Source: Phytoseiulus persimilis (Eukaryota > Arthropoda > Arachnida > Mesostigmata > Phytoseiidae). Taken from it: DNA of 64,000 nt. The stretch spans positions 49,038,745 to 49,102,744 of the forward strand of contig CM075102.1 of NCBI GenBank assembly GCA_037576195.1, given 5' to 3'. Each line of letters begins with the position of its first letter. Position 1 is the stretch's first letter. The position numbers and the translations under genes are program-made. The notes under the pieces are model-generated. The model had not been told where the DNA came from and searched no databases. It saw nothing but the letters and a program-made list of their open reading frames with translations. Positions 56,925 through 64,000 of the stretch are shown piece after piece.

Positions 56925-57668
56925 TCATCCTTGCTCTCCCGTACAAGAGCTTTCCTCCTCAGAAATCCCCCCCACTGAAGCGCCGAGCATTGACAGGGGC
57001 GCTCCAATGTGAAATATGAAACCAGCTATTTCTCTGCTGATATTGGCTGGAAGCGTCTTCTGTTCACGACCAGATATGGTCACCATAACCACGTGTTCTA
57101 CGGTTCGTGGATACGCAGCCATACTCAACGGTCCATGGCCAATCATGTGGAATTTCACATTTCTTTCGGCTAATTCTCTGAGCCGGACTCGAAAGAACAT
57201 CTGCGTAAATGAGAGCCATTCACAAACAAGGGCGTTACGAGGCCACACTTGGTGTGTAAGTTGGGTACTTCCTAGAATGCACTTCTCTGTGAACCAAACG
57301 ACGAATTCGGGGCGTCGGATCATTTCTCTCACAAACAACTGAAGCCGGCTCTTCGATTGGGACGCGTCAGCTGACATCGTTGCCTGCTTTACAACCCGCC
57401 GTCTCAGACAAGCGCTCCCCGATCCCGTCTGGCGGAGCATGTCGATTTGGAGAATCATTCTCGAGTTCTCGGAACCCAAAGCCCGAGTTTTGTGCCATGC
57501 GGAGTCCCATTCTCCAAGTTTTTCGGAGGGAACTGGAGTTCGCACCCTCCTTCGAAAAAGCGCTGAATCGAAATTCATGATTTTCACTCGAGAAACACGC
57601 GCGAATAATTCATCAAGAATATCCCCATGCTCCAGAGTCCGCCTGTGCCCCTTAGAGAGTAAGTTCAC
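56925..57668 (-). CDS. Long frame with weak similarity to the N-terminal end of ABCC (MRP) transporters
   Basis: The frame has 247 codons and opens at GTG. Its first residues, NLLSKGHRRTLEHGDILDEL, resemble the segment that precedes the first membrane domain of ABCC4-like exporters (NPLFKIGHKRRLEEDDMY). A little further on SEKLGEWDSAW recalls the following SQHLGE...FW. About 60 bases with GT...CCAG ends separate the two pieces and could be an intron. The rest lacks the hydrophobic helices expected of a transporter, so at most a fragment or a single exon is present. Chance similarity is quite possible. A 23-base C run lies just upstream at 57773-57795. Confidence 0.22.
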   Translation of the reverse strand: MNLLSKGHRRTLEHGDILDELFARVSRVKIMNFDSALFRRRVRTPVPSEKLGEWDSAWHKTRALGSENSRMILQIDMLRQTGSGSACLRRRVVKQATMSADASQSKSRLQLFVREMIRRPEFVVWFTEKCILGSTQLTHQVWPRNALVCEWLSFTQMFFRVRLRELAERNVKFHMIGHGPLSMAAYPRTVEHVVMVTISGREQKTLPANISREIAGFIFHIGAPLSMLGASVGGISEEESSCTGEQG

Positions 57669-57772
57669 TCGTAACAGGCTCGCGATTCAAGGAGAGACTC
57701 TTCGACGCGCAGCTCGTCAAGTTAGCCGTGGAAACCGTGAAAATCCATGGGATTCCGCACTCCGTTTGGAAT

Positions 57773-57795
57773 CCCCCCCCCCCCCCCCCCCCCCC
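57773..57795 (+). repeat. Poly(C) run, 23 bases
   Basis: An uninterrupted C homopolymer. Pure C/G runs this long are rare compared with A/T runs in animal genomes. The exact length in the assembly may be unreliable. Confidence 0.95.
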
Positions 57796-58723
57796 GTGAT
57801 CGGAGACTGTGGAAACCGCGCAAGTGTGTGTTTTTCAATGCGCTGGAACTCATGGTTCCGCAATAGCGGGCTTCAACACCGTATACTTCGCACACCGTAT
57901 CCGCAGGTTGCGACGCTCTCCGGTGTTTTTCCTACGCAGCGATAATCTGGAATACGACGACAGTGGCAGAGGCTCGTCTCCCGCATTCACCAACGATTCT
58001 CGACGGTCAGAGTTACAAAGGCTCTTTTCGAAGTTCAGAAGACGCTCCTCAGTATGTTGAAAAGTTACATCAATCCCGCGATGCTGCGAGGCTCAATCAG
58101 CTTTGATGAACCAAAAAACTCGAGAAGATTATTTTCGCCTGGAACATTCTTCCATCTCGGAGGAGCTTCAACGCCATATGTATTGTGTATCGTTTCTCTA
58201 GGATCCTCCGAGTTCCGAGACCTGTGCTCCGTGAGTCTAGATAAAACCTTCGAGCCCGCTCCGATGGGCTTCGCAATTCACGCATGTTGCGGCGCCGCGC
58301 CGCGCTCCTTCAAATCATCTGCAGTGGTTCTTCGACCAAGTATCAACGTCGGGCTTTGTCGTTGAGTCTTTAATACTCGTTTGATGTTTCTTCGGAGTGC
58401 ATTTGTTTTTGATCGGTCCAACTTTGGGCTGAAAAGGAAACAGCGCACTTCATGCGAGATGAGCTTTTCGTCGGCCGTGGCTCAGCTTACGTTATTTCCT
58501 TCTTTCTCTTTCCCTTGCCAGACCTCCGCTCTGCCTTCCCGAGCGGTTGTCCTTGCTTCTCTGTGAGATATACATACCGATGTGCGTGTGACAGCCGGAA
58601 GGCCTCCGGCGAGAGATTCTCAAGAAGAGATCTTGAAGAGAGCTCTCGCTTGGTCAGAAATTCTCGGACCACGTTGGTGTTATACCTCGGGAGGGACAGT
58701 CATGCTTGCCGAAGATCATCGGC

Positions 58724-58798
58724 AAGAGTCAGGTATGGAGAGGACAACTCGCGCTCCGGGTATCAAGAGCTCTACAACTATTAGAGTATCGGGCGCAA
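58724..58798 (+). repeat. Left copy of an exact 75-bp inverted repeat
   Basis: These 75 bases, from AAGAGTCAGGTATGGAGAGG to GAGTATCGGGCGCAA, are repeated without a mismatch in reverse complement at 59064-59138. The flanks are unrelated on both sides. Confidence 0.95.
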
Positions 58799-59063
58799 AG
58801 GGTCCTGCTCTCCAGCATCCGCGAGCAGGACTTCCCTCCAGAACAGCGGCATTCACCTCGCTCGATGTCGAGAAAGTTCATGTCGCACGAGTCGAATCGA
58901 AACGAGTTCATCGGGGAAGCGGATGGGAGGCGAGTGTACTTAGTGGCGGAGTTTGTTCTGTTTACTGTTCTCTCAGTTTAGGCCTCGTTCGTGATTCCCA
59001 GCAGGCAAAAGACAAGCAAGAGGCCAGCTGGTGGTCGACGAGGACGGTGCTGACCGAGCTGGC

Positions 59064-59138
59064 TTGCGCCCGATACTCTAATAGTTGTAGAGCTCTTGAT
59101 ACCCGGAGCGCGAGTTGTCCTCTCCATACCTGACTCTT
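59064..59138 (-). repeat. Right copy of an exact 75-bp inverted repeat
   Basis: This is the reverse-complement partner of 58724-58798, separated from it by 265 bases. Identity is complete and ends abruptly, so the event is recent or is a library or assembly fold-back artefact. The 265-base interior has no clear gene. Confidence 0.95.
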
Positions 59139-61758
59139 CTCCTGGTTTCGACAACGGAATGGTCCCTGGGTCGTCGGAACAAATAATCAGAACACAGTAG
59201 CAGGCTCTATGTGGGAGGAATCGCTGCCGCTTATTGGCGCAGAGGGCGATATGAAGGAATAAGGACGCTTCAATGAGTCGGTTGACCGAGCTTTCAATAA
59301 TCGCTCCGAGCTCACCTCCGCCCTTCAGGTCAGCAGTTTTAGCCCGGAAGATCGATTGATCTCAAGCCGGATACCCGTGTAGGAATGAGCGGTCCGATAA
59401 TTACCCCGAACGTCACCGGTCTGGAGCGAGCTGCTGCCGACCTCATGTCGCTCTGAAGGCTCGAATCAATTACTTCTTCATCGATTAGTTAACCCCTGGA
59501 GGTGTTGGCGCCACGCTCGCAGCCGAGCAGGAGCTGCCTAATGCTGTGGCTTCAAGACGTCAAAAGACGACAAAAGTCTCCGTGAGAGAACGAATGGCTC
59601 GCTAGACCTCGTTGTGTTCTAGAAATTCAGCAATCGGATCTTCTCCATCCGGAGGTGCACATGAATCCGACGGAAACCATCTACTCGGATGGGAACCCGA
59701 CTGCTCGGCTTTGCTGTGATTGATAAACGATGGGAGAAGCTGCTATCGTGCTGCACGGAGGTGTCATGCAGGGCAGCGATTTCGCTCACGCGTTGCTCGG
59801 TACCGTCTCGCTCCCGGAGACGTTTTCTGCTGAGAGGAGCCCGCTATTGGCCTTCCTGCTGCCCCGTTGATCGGATCAAATCAGGAGGGCCTCAATAACA
59901 GCCCATTGTCGAACCAAGCTGCTGTGACGCGTTTATGGAAACTCACCCTGCAAGGTTCCGGGGCTACTCGGGATCCCGCCACGACAAAAACGTTCCTTCC
60001 CGGTTTCCGTCTCGGCTACCCATGCCGTGGGGGAAACGGAGTGCGCACCGATTGATCTTACTTAATGCCCTCCCTGCGGTGGAGAATCTATCGGAGAAAG
60101 CACAGGTGTGCACGCGAATCTGCACGCAGACAGTGCCAGAGAAACAACAGAGGCTTCCGGATTCGGGCCAGTTTGGTCCCTCTCATGGATCGCAACGGCA
60201 AGCTCAACTGCGCCGAGCTTGGTGTTGACAGGATTCTTGGAAAAGGCTTATCTTGATCAGGAAAAATCCATATTTTTGACTCGAGCAGAATCACTCGGGA
60301 GAATTCTCGATGTCTTTAATGTGAGCGAGAGGGTTCCTGCACTGCGCTCTTCAACAGTTCCTCAGGACGATGGAAATCGCCTGCCAAAACCCGGGTTCTC
60401 TCGCATTTAAGGGTTCGCTGCCACAGAGCGACTCATGGCGATTCGTCATCCCGCATTCTCTCCCCGCAACAAGTCATCAAAGGACTGGATCGTCGGATCC
60501 CCACGAGACGCCAAAGGGAGCTGGATACGGATTCCCATGACGTCTTCGGATACATTGTAAACGTATCGAGCAACACTGTAGACACACAAGGCTTCGGAGC
60601 AGCTCCGTCTCGGATAGCCTTGGCGACTAAAGAAGGCTTCGGTACACGGGAAGCCTGAGGAGGCTTGTCTGAGTGATAGTTCTCAAATATGGGTAGGTGG
60701 TACCGAATCTAGGTCCTCTCCTACGTCCGAGTCGTTCTCGCTTTTGACTGCTTGAGCACACAAATTATAAGACCCCGGACCCGAGGCACAAGCGCTTCGA
60801 TCCAGGTCGGCTTGGGCCCCGACAATTCACTACGCTCTCGAAAGAAGGAATCGGGCCATGAAAGAACCAGATTGCTTGGGTTTCTTTCTGGAAAGCCTTG
60901 GGCTCAGCGAATCGCTGCATGGCATGGAAGTTGGGATCCGAGAGCGCAGCGTTGCATGAAACAGCCACAGACGGCATGGAGGAGGACAACAGCAATAGTC
61001 GGGGGAGGGACACGACTGAACCCCAGAGAATGTATCACCTGGATCCGCCTCCCTCGGACTTGAGTCTGATAGAAGTTTCCGGCCGTGCGCCGGAAGCCCT
61101 CACGGCAACGGCAACTACAACATCGTCATCGATACCGAAACACGCCTGGAAACTGCTGTCTCACAGTCCTCTGGAACGTGAGGGGCTCTCGCAATACTAA
61201 CTGTGATACCAGTTAGGGCTTTCTCCACGGGAAGGCAAGGGCTGGTCTGAATCTGGAATCCTCCTGTAGATGCCGGCTTGGCCGCTTTCCTTCTCTGCGC
61301 GTTGTCTCTAAAACGCCGTGAGGCACCTTACCGCCGGTTGCCCACCGGCGCATGCGTGGTGGGCGATCGAGAACGAAGCATGCGGCACGAAATCATCCAA
61401 GGAGCTTGTTCATCCTAAATGCTTATGCATTCGCCCCTACTCACAGATCGTTCGGCTACCTAGTATGGGATAATGTTGCTGACCGCCCAGCACTCCTCGG
61501 AGTGCACAACACGAACATTGGAGAGGAGCCGATCCGCAGTGGGAGATAAAGAAGTCCATGTCACGCAGGTTCTGCCACCTGCAGCTTTATATCTCTTTAT
61601 GGTCACTAGAAATTCGTGCTACAAGATCACACCGCGCCCGGACTACCGAGACGGGAGAAAGCTAGAGAGGCCTGGTCCACGAACGGAGGTCGATAGTTCA
61701 CTCTTTGGTAGGTTTTCGAATCAGCAGTGGGATGAGGGAATTCCCGAGTCTCGTGAGC
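59139..61758. other. No supportable gene
   Basis: Only short frames are present. Bases 59140-59690 and 60410-60750 contain none of note. Confidence 0.45.
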
Positions 61759-62337
61759 CTAGAGCTCGATCGGCACTCCTGCTTCTCGCACGCTAAGGAC
61801 GTCCCTCATCGCGAACTTTCCGGTTCCACGGTTCGACGCTAAGACTCGGGTCCTGTGATGAGTTTGTGCTCTCGAGCGCGAGTTCTCGGCAGCATGCCAC
61901 CTGGATCGGTCGGCCCGGTTTGCTATCATTGCATCCCGCTTCGCCGTGCCGTAGGAGACGGGCTGGAGCGTTTTATTTTCTCCGTCATGGAACGTCGCGC
62001 TGCCGTCTTCCTCCAGGCGAGATAGACCTTCTTGGAAGGGGTTGACGTAGTCGCCAGCTTTGACAAGCACTCGTAACGCTTCAGAGGCACCCGTGCAGAG
62101 GAAACCCGTGTTCTGTCTCTCGCTCGCAAAGCTTTCGCTCGACTTCGGCAACCCGAAACGCCGCGACATGCGTGTGGATTCCCAGGATGAGAGGAGCGTC
62201 CGGAAAGAGATAGTCGGGAGGATGAAAGCAAGCCCCCGGACTAGTGTTGTGACTTGAACGCAGACTTCTTTCCGCGTGTTATGCCGGTGATATTCCGGAA
62301 AGAGTTCCGGCGTCGCCGTTCTCCTTATGGGTTGCAT
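61759..62337 (-). CDS. ATG-started minus-strand frame of 192 codons, protein not recognised
   Basis: The frame starts MQPIRRTATPELFPEYHRHN and ends in a TAA. Its middle, residues about 80-130, is soluble-looking (ALRVLVKAGDYVNPFQEGLS, then acidic RLEEDG). The end is Arg/Ala-rich. There is no signal peptide, membrane segment or domain I recognise, and no clear splice sites at its edges. Support is limited to its length and a plain ATG. Confidence 0.2.
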   Translation of the reverse strand: MQPIRRTATPELFPEYHRHNTRKEVCVQVTTLVRGLAFILPTISFRTLLSSWESTRMSRRFGLPKSSESFASERQNTGFLCTGASEALRVLVKAGDYVNPFQEGLSRLEEDGSATFHDGENKTLQPVSYGTAKRDAMIANRADRSRWHAAENSRSRAQTHHRTRVLASNRGTGKFAMRDVLSVREAGVPIEL

Positions 62338-64000
62338 AATGACCTACTCCGTCCGGTTTCGCGTGTCAAGCTCGCGTGTGGAGAAAAGACGTGCGCGCGT
62401 GCTCAAACAAAACTTTGTTCAGAAATCCCGTCCGAACTGGACGCAGTGGTCTCTTATCGTCCCAGTGGATGTCCTCCATTCCGCCCAGAAGGGAAAATCT
62501 GTCTTCCTCGGCTGCCGGCAGCCTCAGAACCAGCGGGACCAAAGCCGGAACTTTCGTCTTGTTCTCCGCATCCTTTTTATGAGCGGATGCATGGTTCTAT
62601 CTCGGGTCTTGTGCCGGAACAGTTCCTATATGGAATGCGTGCCGGCAAGCGAACTCCGCGAAATCAACAGGCAAACATCATTCACTCTATGAGCTACTGT
62701 TGTGGTGTTGCGGCATCAACGGCAGCCAACGCGATCGGGGGCAAATTTTGTCTCTGACACAGGGGAACGCTCGATGAAGACGTTTCTAAGGTAGCAGACG
62801 AACTCCCTCGCTGTCCATTGACGCGACCCAAATCGGTCCCCCCGCCGAAGCTGACAGGAATCTTGTCTTCAATTTTTCTGGTGAGTGAAACTCGTCTGAA
62901 GGAAACAGGAATATTGTTTCGAGGAGGCATGCGGTGGATATACGTCGGGTGAATATCGATCCCGCTTCCGGTCGGAGGAGATGAGCTTCGAACATTCGAT
63001 CGATCCGACTGGGCGAACATCGAGTCACGGAGGCAATGCGCGCAGGAGTCGTCCATCGACGGAATTGATTCCGCTCAATCTTGTTCGAGATTCGCGACCT
63101 TGTCTCTCGCATCGAGAGTACTCCCCTCGTGAGTATCGTGCGCTAAGCGTCACAAGTCACAACACGTAGCGGTGAGGCGAACAGGTAGCCATCTCGATTT
63201 TGAGCCTTGAATAAGTGGGATGCAATCGAAGTCGCTCTCGATTCAGCAAGCGGAATTCCGGGCGGTCGAAAGTTTCCCCGAAACCGATTGCTTGAGATCA
63301 ATCCCGCGAGGAAACTGTTGCCTGATGGATATAACGAGGGAAGCGAACCACATGAACGATATCCGTTTCCGGGTTCAAGGCGCAGATTTCCCGTCTCCAT
63401 GAATGAATCACCACATTGCATCGCGCGTTGAACAGTTCCTGTTTTTGAATGTCTTCCGACGAAGCCAGAGACTCTCACTCGGAATATGCAGATAAGGTTC
63501 CCGCTGTCGAGGCCTCCTCAAACACGATCATCGACAGGAGACAACCTCCCGCCGACAGCTCCGTCCTCACAGAGAGACCGACGGTTTGCGAAGAGCACCG
63601 GAGTTCCCGGACACGTTCGACACGACGCAACACCTACTGAGGCCAACAGCTGCCCGGAGTTCAACCAGAGCGTCGACTCATCGAAATCTCTCAAACGCGA
63701 ACTCCCCCCCCCCCCCCCCCCCCCCCGCTTCTGTGTGTCATCGGAACAGTTTGGGACTGTTTTGGCTCCGCAGAGACATGAAAATTCCAATCGCCGGTTC
63801 GCTTAACAGGGGCTGTCTCATAATATTGCCGGTAGTCCACCCAGAGGACCGCGGTCGGCCTAATGGAGCGACCAGAGAAGCTAATCAACGACCAAAGCAT
63901 AATCCCTGTTATTGCGAGCGAGGATCGATCCCGAGTCTGCAAAGATTGCCAGGTATGAACTACGATCTGCAGCCCCTTGGAATTTCTCGATCAGGGAACG
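62338..64000. other. No supportable gene at the right edge
   Basis: Frames on both strands overlap and several are made of the poly(C) run at 63704-63726. Nothing is recognised. Confidence 0.45.
63704..63726 (+). repeat. Poly(C) run, 23 bases
   Basis: An uninterrupted C homopolymer preceded by GCGAACT. It makes artificial poly-Pro and poly-Gly stretches in the overlapping frames, which are therefore not taken as genes. Confidence 0.95.

Overview
The window reads as nuclear DNA of an animal. Genes are sparse and interrupted by short introns of about 40 to 180 bases. There are no operons, no bacterial ribosome binding sites and no long uninterrupted reading frames. Two things point to an arthropod, perhaps a mite or tick relative: a LINE with a C-terminal CCHC-type finger and an AATCC-repeat tail, and near-even base composition with short introns. 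The species is inference only.

One protein-coding gene is secure. It is a four-exon minus-strand gene at 40.1-41.8 kb that encodes a 441-residue WD40 protein of the TBL1/TBL1XR1 (ebi) family. It is strongly diverged and shows no N-terminal LisH domain. The other coding calls are weaker. They are a possible SNAP-25-type first exon at 48.2 kb on the plus strand, a Thr/Ser/Pro/Ala-rich (mucin-like) minus-strand reading region at 30.4-31.6 kb, several exon-sized segments bounded by good splice signals, and some long frames I do not recognise. Random frames in this base composition look deceptively protein-like, because TCG/CGA, GAA/TTC and GAT/ATC pairs are frequent on both strands. Those calls are therefore scored low.

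The best-supported features other than the WD40 gene are repeats. At 35.07-37.61 kb lies a foldback element of about 2.5 kb. Its inverted arms are about 600-660 bp, and it encloses about 26 copies of a 45-bp tandem unit. At 24.41-25.25 kb lies an almost spacerless palindrome of about 837 bp. The two share a short motif and have arms of similar divergence, so they may belong to one or two related non-autonomous families. At 58.72-59.14 kb an exactly matching 75-bp inverted repeat flanks 265 bp. A 5'-truncated, decayed LINE lies at 51.6-52.8 kb. Six C or G homopolymer runs of 9 to 23 bases are scattered through the window.

Layout: 0-24 kb has scattered exon candidates and no secure gene; 24-25 kb the palindrome; 30-34 kb minus-strand exon candidates; 35-37.6 kb the foldback element; 40-41.8 kb the WD40 gene; 48.2 kb the SNAP-25-like exon; 51.6-52.8 kb the LINE; 57-64 kb weak ABCC-like similarity, the short inverted repeat and unassigned sequence. 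I see no tRNA, rRNA, CRISPR or virus-like element.
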